Shown: positions 1 to 6,034 of the stretch, piece after piece | How positions within the stretch are numbered: the first letter of the stretch is position 1 | Layout: each line of letters begins with the position of its first letter | Origin: Saprospiraceae bacterium | GTDB lineage: Bacteria > Bacteroidota > Bacteroidia > Chitinophagales > Saprospiraceae | DNA length: 7,217 nucleotides | Reading direction: 5' to 3' | Assembly: GCA_013001805.1 (NCBI GenBank) | Contig: JABDLW010000697.1 | Span: forward strand, 1-7,217 | Position numbers and translations under genes: made by a program | Notes under the pieces: model-generated | Told to the model about the DNA's origin: nothing | Databases searched by the model: none | Seen by the model: only the letters and a program-made list of their open reading frames with translations

Positions 1-56
1 CTATTTTGGATAAGATGAATTTTCCGGAGGGCACAGGGATCGCAAAGTGAATATTC

Positions 57-268
57 GGATCTGGGAGCTCTACAACCAACGATCACCACTGAAAAAAAAC
101 CAGGCCAAAATTCCAAAAGGGTGCTTGAGTGAATCCCGAATGTTAGATCCTATAGCCGCCGGTTTTCGAAAGGGGCTCTAGGATCCCTTAGTTATCCAGT
201 TTTGGTTTTTCTGTTGGTGGTTTAATTTTTTCTGGCGTTGGTTTTGGCCGACTTAGGCTCCCAGATCC
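57..268. repeat. Degenerate, nearly concentric inverted repeat of about 212 bp
   Basis: The outer arms are a perfect 12-bp match: GGATCTGGGAGC at 57-68 and its reverse complement at 257-268. An inner pair at 146-157 and 174-185 matches at 11 of 12 positions. The midpoints (162.5 and 165.5) nearly coincide, so this looks like one large palindrome. Between the arm pairs, matching is partial: CCAACG, then CCA, an A-run and CCA can be lined up on both sides with small gaps. The right end lies six bases before the stop codon of the minus-strand glycosidase gene, so the element falls in the 3' untranslated region of that transcript. There is no U-run right after the inner stem, so it is not a classic intrinsic terminator. 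A decayed MITE-like element, an insertion-sequence remnant or a dispersed intergenic palindrome would all fit. I saw no clear target-site duplication. Confidence 0.6.
146..185. repeat. Inner hairpin of the 57-268 palindrome
   Basis: GATCCTATAGCC at 146-157 pairs with GGCTCTAGGATC at 174-185, with one mismatch. The 16-base loop contains the self-complementary TTTCGAAA at 164-171. This is the most stable local stem in the region and can form on either strand. No T-run follows within a few bases on either side, so terminator function is not supported. Confidence 0.6.
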
Positions 269-273
269 CATGC

Positions 274-2688
274 TCACATCTTAATAAATAACCGGTTGGC
301 TATTGTATTTTCACTAACAATTCGCAAATGATAGGTGCCACTTTTTAGGTGGTCTACTGCAATCGTTTTAATTGAACCATTGTCCATGTAATCACGAATC
401 ATCATTCTTCCATTTAAGTCGGTAATTTCAAAAACTTGTACCGAAGGCGAGTCATCGAGAATTTCAAGAGATAATTCATGTAGAACCGGATTAGGAAAAA
501 GACGGTATCTAATGGATTCACCAAATTCTTGCATCCGTACAACCATATTGGTGTCAGGAACAAAAATGTCTTCGGGGTAATTATTAAATAGGTACTGCAT
601 GCCCGGGACTGAGGCCTGCAGCCCACCAAATTGCAAATCGGAATAAGACCAACTGAGCGCCCCTGCATAGCCTAGCCGATAGGCAAAATCATAGCATTCC
701 TCAACTGTGAATCCATCGATACCATGAGCGGGAAATTCTCCGATGATGATGGGTTTGTCAAGATCCCAATAGGAAGCCGGATAATGAAATGGAGATGCGG
801 AAGTGCCCACGTGATCATAAAAATGCACTTGCAGAATGTCGAGTACACCATCCGAATCACCTCCTGCGGCAATCAGCGAGTCATCGTGATAATAGTTGGT
901 AAATGCGCCAACTTCCGATGCTGCTCTAAAGGACCAGGATCCATTGCTGACCAAGGCCGTTGGGGTTGTACGATGAATAGCTCCGGCGCAAAGGTTTACA
1001 AATCGCTGCACATAAGACATGGTAGTGCGCTCGTCCGACCAACCAAATTCCTGCGTCATCCCTTCCGGTTCGTTGCAAATTTCCCAGGTCATGACTGCGG
1101 GATGGCTGCCGATCTCATTTAAAATAGGAATTAGCGCATTATTGATGTATGCTCGTGTTGCTAGTATATCTTCTAGGATTGCCCGTGTGGCGGAAAGGTC
1201 CTGGCCTTGATTCTGCAGCATATCGAACGACCAGAGGCACATACTGACCATAATGCCCCGGTCCAATGCTAAATCCAGGACTTTTCGCATATTGGAAATG
1301 CTCTGCGTGTTCAGTCCGGATACTCTACGATCTGCATCATAAAGTGGACTGACCGAACCATTGGTATGTAACCACCAACGAATGGCATTACCACCGGCAT
1401 TGTGAACGCCATCAAGAATATCTAGCCAGTCATTCTCATTATAATTAATCAGATCTTTTGCATAGTTATTACTTTTTGTCCAGGCAACATTGATGCCGCT
1501 CATAAATAAACTGTCACTTCCATTACGGATAGCGATACGGTGGTTGCTGACGTTCTTGAGATCGGCAACAATTACCGTAAAGGATCGACTACCGGAATTT
1601 CCATCATTGTCGGTTACCGTCAGTGTGACAGGATGTGTGCCAAGGGGAAATTCAGTCATAATGTTCGGACCCGAACCGAGAGACAAGGTATCACTAGACC
1701 AGCTGTAATTAACAATTTGCCCATCCGGATCATCACTTTCACTTCCATCAAGCATCACGTTTTCCACTCCATCAGAATTGAGATCTTCTTGTAAGATATT
1801 TCCTTGAACTATGGCATTGGGTGCAACTCCAATTACCCGGCTAAACTCAAAATAGTCCAAATAAAACCAGCCCCAATAATGAATTATTTCGAGTGTGTTC
1901 TTTCCTTCTTTGAGCTGAATTTTACCGGCCTCAATTTCTCCAAATCCGATCACTTCCTCAAAGTGCAAAACTTGATTCGGACCGCTATTTACTCGCAGGT
2001 AATTTTCCTTATAGCCAAATGGTGTTGCATAGCCTACTTTCAAAGCATATTCAGCAGCGGCCGGAGCATTGACCACTATGGTTACGCGATCCTGGTCAGG
2101 CATGTCGAAATTAGCTACATAACCCTGCCCGGAAAATCCATTTTGCTCCAATTCGACCTTAGTCCCGGTCAAAAAACCGTCTTCCGCTTCAATCCGGGTC
2201 ATATCCTCAACAAGTATCACACCCTGCCATTGGGAAATAGGTGTGAGCTTAATATAGTCCAGGTTTAGCTGAGCCGTCTTAAAACTTAACCTCAACGTAT
2301 GATCACCTTCATCGAAAAAATGAGTTCCCAGGTTTCCGGCTACAAATGTTGTTGACTGCGCAGTATGTATATCTCCATAATTTACACCATCTATTTCCAA
2401 CGTTGTGGCACTATTATTCGGAGAATCTGAAGTGTAGTATAATTCGATTTTATATTCATCCACCACCGTGACTGACCACGATATCTCAATAAAGTCGCCG
2501 GAAGCATCAAACGACGTAATATAGCCTTGACCGGAAAATCCTTCGATCATGTTGTTTATTTCAGTTCCTTGTCCCGATGATGTTTCAGCTTCCAGTACTT
2601 GCGTTTGCGCCAGCAAATATGAGTAGGAAAGAAGAAAGAAAGTGAATGAAAGATGACGCATTTTATTGATAAAAATAGAACGTGACAT
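274..2688 (-). CDS. Secreted GH5-like endo-glycosidase (putative beta-mannanase or cellulase) with two CBM6/35-type modules, PKD domain and T9SS sorting domain
   Basis: An 804-residue secreted glycosidase. Residues 1-28 are a signal peptide (hydrophobic core about 14-26, likely cleavage after LLAQ). Two CBM6/35-like beta-sandwich modules follow at about 31-150 and 165-284. Both open with EAE and share GFSGQGY followed by a nearby FD (from residues 50 and 184), so they are an internal duplication. A PKD domain covers about 290-375 (DGSESDDPDG near its start). The catalytic (beta/alpha)8 region spans about 383-705 and is GH5/clan-A like: NEP with probable acid/base Glu540, a conserved HFY at 622-624, and probable nucleophile Glu651 in IIIGEF. 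Residues about 727-804 are a T9SS type A sorting domain (FPNP at 731-734, GTYHL near the end), which is removed on export. The CBMs would hold the enzyme on an insoluble glycan. Specificity cannot be read directly; mannan is favoured because the upstream neighbour is GH130-like. Met10 (2661) is an alternative start and also leaves a usable signal peptide. The GH5 subfamily is not assigned. Confidence 0.88.
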   Translation of the reverse strand: MSRSIFINKMRHLSFTFFLLSYSYLLAQTQVLEAETSSGQGTEINNMIEGFSGQGYITSFDASGDFIEISWSVTVVDEYKIELYYTSDSPNNSATTLEIDGVNYGDIHTAQSTTFVAGNLGTHFFDEGDHTLRLSFKTAQLNLDYIKLTPISQWQGVILVEDMTRIEAEDGFLTGTKVELEQNGFSGQGYVANFDMPDQDRVTIVVNAPAAAEYALKVGYATPFGYKENYLRVNSGPNQVLHFEEVIGFGEIEAGKIQLKEGKNTLEIIHYWGWFYLDYFEFSRVIGVAPNAIVQGNILQEDLNSDGVENVMLDGSESDDPDGQIVNYSWSSDTLSLGSGPNIMTEFPLGTHPVTLTVTDNDGNSGSRSFTVIVADLKNVSNHRIAIRNGSDSLFMSGINVAWTKSNNYAKDLINYNENDWLDILDGVHNAGGNAIRWWLHTNGSVSPLYDADRRVSGLNTQSISNMRKVLDLALDRGIMVSMCLWSFDMLQNQGQDLSATRAILEDILATRAYINNALIPILNEIGSHPAVMTWEICNEPEGMTQEFGWSDERTTMSYVQRFVNLCAGAIHRTTPTALVSNGSWSFRAASEVGAFTNYYHDDSLIAAGGDSDGVLDILQVHFYDHVGTSASPFHYPASYWDLDKPIIIGEFPAHGIDGFTVEECYDFAYRLGYAGALSWSYSDLQFGGLQASVPGMQYLFNNYPEDIFVPDTNMVVRMQEFGESIRYRLFPNPVLHELSLEILDDSPSVQVFEITDLNGRMMIRDYMDNGSIKTIAVDHLKSGTYHLRIVSENTIANRLFIKM

Positions 2689-2743
2689 ATTTATGAATCA
2701 CTGAGTCATTTGATCACTTGATTCTTGACCGGAAATAGTCAAT
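2689..2743 (-). other. Short spacer between the two glycosidase genes, probably transcribed through
   Basis: The 55-bp gap has no TAnnTTTG element and no hairpin followed by a T-run, which supports one transcript for the GH130-like and GH5-like genes. It holds a small cluster of dyad words: GAATCA at 2695-2700 facing TGATTC at 2719-2724, with TGAGTCA at 2702-2708 and TGATCA at 2711-2716 between them. No function can be assigned to these. Confidence 0.4.
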
Positions 2744-3880
2744 TCAAATCTGGTCGCTAACGGCGACGGCAATTTTGGAATCGGCGGTACCATAATACAA
2801 AAACCATTTGTTTTTGAAATAGACCATACCTTCTACAAAGCAGACTTCATTCACTTCTCCGATTTTTTCGTAGTCTTTATCCGGGTGAATAAAATAACTG
2901 GAACTGCGGTCGATCAGTTTGTACGGGTAGTTTTTGTCAAATAACGCCTGGCCTGCAGCATAAGTAAATTTGGGCAATTCCGGATCATTAAAATTTGCTG
3001 CATTGCTACCATTATAAATCAGAACGATTCCGTTTTCACGTAGTAACGCATATGGACCTGGCTCTACTAATCTACTATCAAAAAAGCCCATCCTGGGATG
3101 CAGAACTTCAATGCGTGCCCCACTTTCTTCATTTATTGCTGGCTGCCAATCAACCAGATCATCAGAGGTAGCCATGAAAATATCCGTATCTCCATAATAC
3201 ATCCAGTATTTGTTATTAATTTTTGTGGCAATTATTCGGTCGTTTTCCAGTCTTGACACAATTGCTCCGGATTTTGACCAGGTGTCACGAAAACGTTCAG
3301 TAGAAAGTACCAAACCATGCTTGGTCCAGTTAATCAGATCAGGTGAACTGGCATGGCAAAGACGTGCAGTTTTTCCGTCGTAGGAGGTATAGGTCATGAG
3401 ATAAACTCCTTCATCGTTTTCAACGATTCGTGGATCCTCCGCACCATCAAAATAATCTTGTCCCTCTAGCATGCCTTGCCCTTTCTGGTAGTGCCACTCG
3501 TATTTTTTCATGTTGTCGTCATCCGGGTAAAAGACTGGCTCTGCTCTTTTCTCAAAATGAAGACCGTCATCGCTAACAGCCAGGCCAATCCGGGAGGTGC
3601 CACTACTATCTTGAGCCCGGTAGAGTAAATGGACCTTGTTATCCCTGACAACTGCAGAAGGATTCAAAACATTTCTTGCTTCCCAATGGATTTCTCTTCC
3701 ACTCAACGGACAACGAAATATCAAGTCTGGTGAAGGCTGCAAAAATGGATTGACGCTATCGATTTTTACAAAATCTTTAATTTCCCAACCAGGGAGATCT
3801 TCCCTCGTGATCTCAGGTGAAGGCTGTTGGCAGCTAAAGACAAAATATCCAAAGGTTAGGAATAAGGTAAATCTGTGCAT
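2744..3880 (-). CDS. GH130-like glycosidase lipoprotein (putative beta-mannoside hydrolase or phosphorylase)
   Basis: A five-bladed beta-propeller glycosidase of GH130 type. The ATG at 3880 is preferred, giving 378 residues, because the 21-base upstream extension begins with a TTG codon and would put an extra stretch in front of an ordinary signal peptide. The signal peptide ends FVFSC; Cys17 is the likely lipidated residue, followed by QQPSPE, so the protein should be membrane-anchored in the periplasm or at the surface. Family-like features, numbered from this start: NPSAV at 73-77, LLYRAQD at 85-91, DDG at 104-106, AEDPRI at 147-152 with Asp149 as candidate catalytic acid, YNGS at 289-292, and a closing YYGTAD at 362-367. 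Characterised GH130 enzymes act on beta-mannosides, either as phosphorylases or as hydrolases. An exported location favours a hydrolase, but I cannot score the phosphate-binding residues by eye. GH43-like propellers are the main alternative. It sits 55 bp upstream of the secreted GH5-like gene, in the same direction. Confidence 0.82.
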   Translation of the reverse strand: MHRFTLFLTFGYFVFSCQQPSPEITREDLPGWEIKDFVKIDSVNPFLQPSPDLIFRCPLSGREIHWEARNVLNPSAVVRDNKVHLLYRAQDSSGTSRIGLAVSDDGLHFEKRAEPVFYPDDDNMKKYEWHYQKGQGMLEGQDYFDGAEDPRIVENDEGVYLMTYTSYDGKTARLCHASSPDLINWTKHGLVLSTERFRDTWSKSGAIVSRLENDRIIATKINNKYWMYYGDTDIFMATSDDLVDWQPAINEESGARIEVLHPRMGFFDSRLVEPGPYALLRENGIVLIYNGSNAANFNDPELPKFTYAAGQALFDKNYPYKLIDRSSSYFIHPDKDYEKIGEVNEVCFVEGMVYFKNKWFLYYGTADSKIAVAVSDQI

Positions 3881-3928
3881 TCTGGTATTTTTTAACAGCA
3901 AACGACTGATTTGCTAATTTAAGTTACC

Positions 3929-3978
3929 ACTAATTAAAGTAGAGAATTGAATCAATGTCAGTATTCTACTTTATTAGT
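3929..3978. repeat. Imperfect inverted repeat (hairpin) between the fusion gene and the glycosidase pair
   Basis: The left arm at 3929-3947 (ACTAATTAAAGTAGAGAAT) and the right arm at 3963-3978 (ATTCTACTTTATTAGT) are complementary over 16 bases, with a one-base and a two-base bulge on the left, around a 15-base loop. It lies about 80 bp past the stop of the fusion gene and about 48 bp before the GH130-like start. It could be a weak, bidirectional transcription end for the fusion gene, a 5'-leader structure, or an operator for the glycosidase pair. The stem is A/T-rich and no T-run follows on the minus strand, so intrinsic termination is not convincing. No clear TAnnTTTG box was found on the minus strand in this gap. 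Confidence 0.5.
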
Positions 3979-4058
3979 GAAGATTTAGTACAGAAAATTT
4001 GATTTTTAGCGTGACATTGCTTGCGGGAGGAAACCATGAAAAATTTGCTACCTCTTTG

Positions 4059-5645
4059 TCAAGTCCGGATCACCTCAACTTTTGATTTCGCCCGGACCTC
4101 ATATAGATCATTCCTTCGATCTAACAGAGGTGTCACTGATCCGAGTTCTCTTTGTTGGCTGAGATTGGCCAGATCTAAATCTGCGATTACAACAGTTTCC
4201 GTGTTGGCCTCCGCTTCACCCATAATACCGTTCATTGGAAAGCCAAAATCGCTGGGTGTAAAAATTGCGGCTTGCCCGTAGTTGATAAGGAAACTGCTTA
4301 CCTGAGGAAGGTTGCCGATGTTACCTGAGAGAACCACATAGATCATATTTTCTACAGCCCGGGCCTGAGCGGTATATCTCACCCGCATATAGGATTTTCG
4401 TTCATCGGTACTAAAGGGTACAAAAAGGATTTCTACCCCGGCCAGGGTAAGCATTCGTGCGACTTCCGGAAATTCGACATCGTAACAGACCTGAATGGCA
4501 ATTCGTGCAAGGCCGGTATCAAAGATTTTAATGCCTTCTCCGGGAGCGATTCCCCAATGGGCCCGTTCACCTGGTGTAATATGTAGTTTATCTTGTGTAA
4601 ATACTCCACCAGTGGGAGTGAATAAATGGGCTACATTGAAAACTTTACCATCCCGAGCAATTGGATGTGATCCGGCAATGATAAATAAACCAGTTTCTTT
4701 AGCCTTGCGTGAAAAGTAGGCAAGATAGTGATCAGTCAGTTTGACCAATTCTTTCACCGCACTTACAGTGTCGAGATTCTTGTCCATGGCCGAGAAAAGC
4801 TGTGCCGTAAATAATTCCGGGAAAAGAAGGAAATGGCTATGATATTCATCGGCGGTCTGAATAAAAAAATCAGCCTGTTGCTCGAAGTCCTCCCAGGAGT
4901 TTATACGCCGCATTTGATATTGGGCTGAACAAACCCTGACCTTTCTGACCGGTGCTTTAATGGGTGTTCCGGCGATTTTTCTCCGGCTGGGATTAAATTT
5001 GGGATTCTCCATTTCCAGGAAGGTGGCAAAATTCAGGCTTGCTGCATCTTCCAAATAATCCAGATGTACTCCTTTAATATTATAGCCCGCTTTGATATGA
5101 GCGCTCAATGCCATGTCTTTGACTCTTCCGGCCTGCACTTCTTTTATGTATTCTTCTGGAGTGATCTTACCCGAATATTCCGCATACCCAGGTAAACGTC
5201 CACCAGCCACCATTCTACGCAAATTATATCGCCCCATAATTTTCTTACGCCCGGTATAAAGTTTTCCGGCTATGCCTTTTCCGCGCCAGTCGGGATGGAC
5301 CGCAATATCGGCTCCATAGAGGGTGTCTCCACCGGGATTATGCGTGCTGAATGTTCCCAGGCCAGTAATTTCGGCATAGGAATACCACGGTGAATCATCA
5401 TCTATTTGTACGATCAGAGAGGTCGCATAGCCGACTACCTGACCCTCAACTTCGGCTAATATCTGGCCCTCGGGGAAGGCATTAAATTGATACAGATAGT
5501 TTCTTTCATCGCACAAATCTTTTCTGGCGAAATTGGGATAGGCCGATTGCTGAATTTTAACGATTTCCTTGATGTCAGATTCGATCCATCTGCGCACCAC
5601 TATTTTTATATTCTTTTCTTTCATTTTTAATTCTTTCAAGGACAT
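4059..5645 (-). CDS. Bifunctional GNAT acetyltransferase / carbon-nitrogen hydrolase (nitrilase superfamily) fusion
   Basis: A 528-residue cytoplasmic fusion enzyme with no signal peptide or membrane segment. Residues about 14-215 form a GNAT acetyltransferase domain. Its acetyl-CoA loop is visible as DIAVHPDWRGKGIAGKLY (113-130), with the RxxGxA pattern at Arg121, Gly124 and Ala126. Residues about 234-520 form a nitrilase-superfamily domain with all three catalytic residues in their usual contexts: Glu277 in FPELF, Lys353 in DKLH and Cys387 in QVCYDVEFPE. Such proteins hydrolyse C-N bonds of amides or nitriles through a cysteine thioester. The same two-domain layout occurs in Bacillus subtilis YhcX and in the nitrilase branch that carries an N-terminal RimI-like domain; the physiological substrate is not established to my knowledge. 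Both domains look intact. The first ATG is used here, but Met8 (5624) follows an A-rich stretch and is an equally good or better start. A perfect TAnnTTTG box lies about 100 bp upstream. Confidence 0.9.
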   Translation of the reverse strand: MSLKELKMKEKNIKIVVRRWIESDIKEIVKIQQSAYPNFARKDLCDERNYLYQFNAFPEGQILAEVEGQVVGYATSLIVQIDDDSPWYSYAEITGLGTFSTHNPGGDTLYGADIAVHPDWRGKGIAGKLYTGRKKIMGRYNLRRMVAGGRLPGYAEYSGKITPEEYIKEVQAGRVKDMALSAHIKAGYNIKGVHLDYLEDAASLNFATFLEMENPKFNPSRRKIAGTPIKAPVRKVRVCSAQYQMRRINSWEDFEQQADFFIQTADEYHSHFLLFPELFTAQLFSAMDKNLDTVSAVKELVKLTDHYLAYFSRKAKETGLFIIAGSHPIARDGKVFNVAHLFTPTGGVFTQDKLHITPGERAHWGIAPGEGIKIFDTGLARIAIQVCYDVEFPEVARMLTLAGVEILFVPFSTDERKSYMRVRYTAQARAVENMIYVVLSGNIGNLPQVSSFLINYGQAAIFTPSDFGFPMNGIMGEAEANTETVVIADLDLANLSQQRELGSVTPLLDRRNDLYEVRAKSKVEVIRT

Positions 5646-5702
5646 TTAGGGCAAGGCTTTATCAAACTAAATATTGCTTCTATTGCCCGCTAAACAAGTT
5701 TC

Positions 5703-5722
5703 TGGAACTATCATTGGTTCCA
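5703..5722. promoter_or_regulatory. Operator-like dyad in the leader of the fusion gene
   Basis: TGGAAC at 5703-5708 and GTTCCA at 5717-5722 form a perfect 6-bp inverted repeat with an 8-base spacer. This symmetric 20-bp site is of the size bound by dimeric repressors. It would lie about 16-36 bases downstream of the predicted transcription start of the fusion gene, a place where repressor binding blocks transcription. The regulator is unknown and chance is possible. Confidence 0.3.
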
Positions 5723-5743
5723 ATTTGGCTTTGAAAATGGGTG

Positions 5744-5751
5744 CAAATATA
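5744..5751 (-). promoter_or_regulatory. Bacteroidota -7 promoter element for the GNAT/nitrilase gene
   Basis: Read on the minus strand this is TATATTTG, an exact match to the TAnnTTTG -7 box of the Bacteroidota primary sigma factor. A TTG triplet lies 15 bases upstream (5767-5769 on the complementary strand), closer than the usual 19 or so, so the -33 element is weak. The predicted transcript starts near 5738 and has a leader of about 90-115 bases depending on the start codon. Confidence 0.5.
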
Positions 5752-5772
5752 TACTACATCCCGATGCAATGT

Positions 5773-5788
5773 GTGATCTTTTTATCAC
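5773..5788. promoter_or_regulatory. GTGAT-N6-ATCAC dyad upstream of the fusion gene promoter
   Basis: GTGAT at 5773-5777 and ATCAC at 5784-5788 form a perfect dyad centred at 5780.5, about 42 bases upstream of the predicted start of the fusion transcript. That is a typical position for a CRP/FNR-family activator. However, the spacing between GTGA and TCAC is eight bases rather than the six of a CRP site, so assignment to that family is speculative. Confidence 0.3.
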
Positions 5789-5805
5789 GGGAAGATCTCA
5801 ATCAG

Positions 5806-5830
5806 GCTAGATTCCCAATTGTTGTCTAGC
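5806..5830. promoter_or_regulatory. Nested dyad GCTAGA / CAATTG / TCTAGC
   Basis: GCTAGA at 5806-5811 and TCTAGC at 5825-5830 are perfect inverted copies. The self-complementary CAATTG at 5816-5821 sits almost exactly at their centre. The nested symmetry suggests a protein-binding site about midway between the two promoter boxes. No function is known. Confidence 0.3.
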
Positions 5831-5891
5831 TGTGGGCCAGACACCCGTTTTATCGTCAGGTCAACTGGCATACCTGCCGTGGGTGACTGCG

Positions 5892-5934
5892 CAATCCAAT
5901 AGGGGCCCAATAGCCTATACGACAATCCAATTAG
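5892..5934. repeat. Cluster of CAATCCAAT / CCAATAG direct repeats upstream of the lactonase promoter
   Basis: CAATCCAAT occurs at 5892-5900 and again at 5923-5931, 31 bases apart, close to three helical turns. CCAATAG occurs at 5896-5902 and 5907-5913, 11 bases apart, about one turn; a variant CCAATTAG is at 5927-5934. Helically phased direct repeats 45-90 bases upstream of a -7 box are what an activator binding the same DNA face would use. This is a pattern observation only. Confidence 0.35.
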
Positions 5935-5979
5935 TACGGTAATCCTAATCCTAACGATGCTATCTACCGATGCACGAAA

Positions 5980-5987
5980 TATATTTG
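5980..5987 (+). promoter_or_regulatory. Bacteroidota -7 promoter element for the lactonase gene
   Basis: TATATTTG is an exact match to TAnnTTTG. The expected start of transcription is about 5991-5994, giving a leader of about 40 bases to the ATG at 6035. No good TTG -33 element is present (ATG at 5957-5959 is nearest), so an activator may be needed. Because the box lies inside the longer reading frame beginning at 5957, it argues that the real start codon is the one at 6035. Confidence 0.5.
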
Positions 5988-6034
5988 TACTTTCGATAAG
6001 TCATGATTTTGAACAAAATATCAAATCTAAGTTT

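Larger units (their letters stand above)
5646..6034. promoter_or_regulatory. Divergent intergenic region between the fusion gene and the lactonase gene
   Basis: This 389-bp stretch has no credible gene. It holds outward-facing promoter boxes for both neighbours, three short dyads (5703-5722, 5773-5788, 5806-5830) and a cluster of repeated CCAAT words. CCAAT occurs five times on the plus strand (starting at 5720, 5815, 5896, 5907 and 5927) and once inverted as ATTGG at 5713. Chance would give well under one per strand in this length at even base composition. Confidence 0.55.

Noticed and set aside
3..50. Short plus-strand open frame entering from the left edge and ending in TGA (ILDKMNFPEGTGIAK)
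   Set aside because: Only 15 codons are visible before the stop, which is too short to tell a gene end from chance. No family is recognisable.
724..1122. 132-codon plus-strand open frame opposite the GH5-like catalytic domain
   Set aside because: It overlaps the conserved NEP-containing region on the other strand, so the constraint comes from the real gene. The peptide has no recognisable features.
1804..2268. 154-codon plus-strand open frame inside the GH5-like gene
   Set aside because: It is antisense to the second carbohydrate-binding module and its composition looks like a shadow of that coding sequence; no domain is recognisable.
2689..2743. Possible separate promoter for the GH5-like gene in the 55-bp spacer
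   Set aside because: No TAnnTTTG sequence is present on the minus strand here; co-transcription with the upstream gene is simpler.
4021..4281. Plus-strand open frame with a GGGAGG sequence just before an ATG at 4036
   Set aside because: Most of it lies antisense to the conserved end of the nitrilase domain, the peptide resembles no known family, and the other genes here do not use Shine-Dalgarno sites. The GGGAGG match is probably chance.
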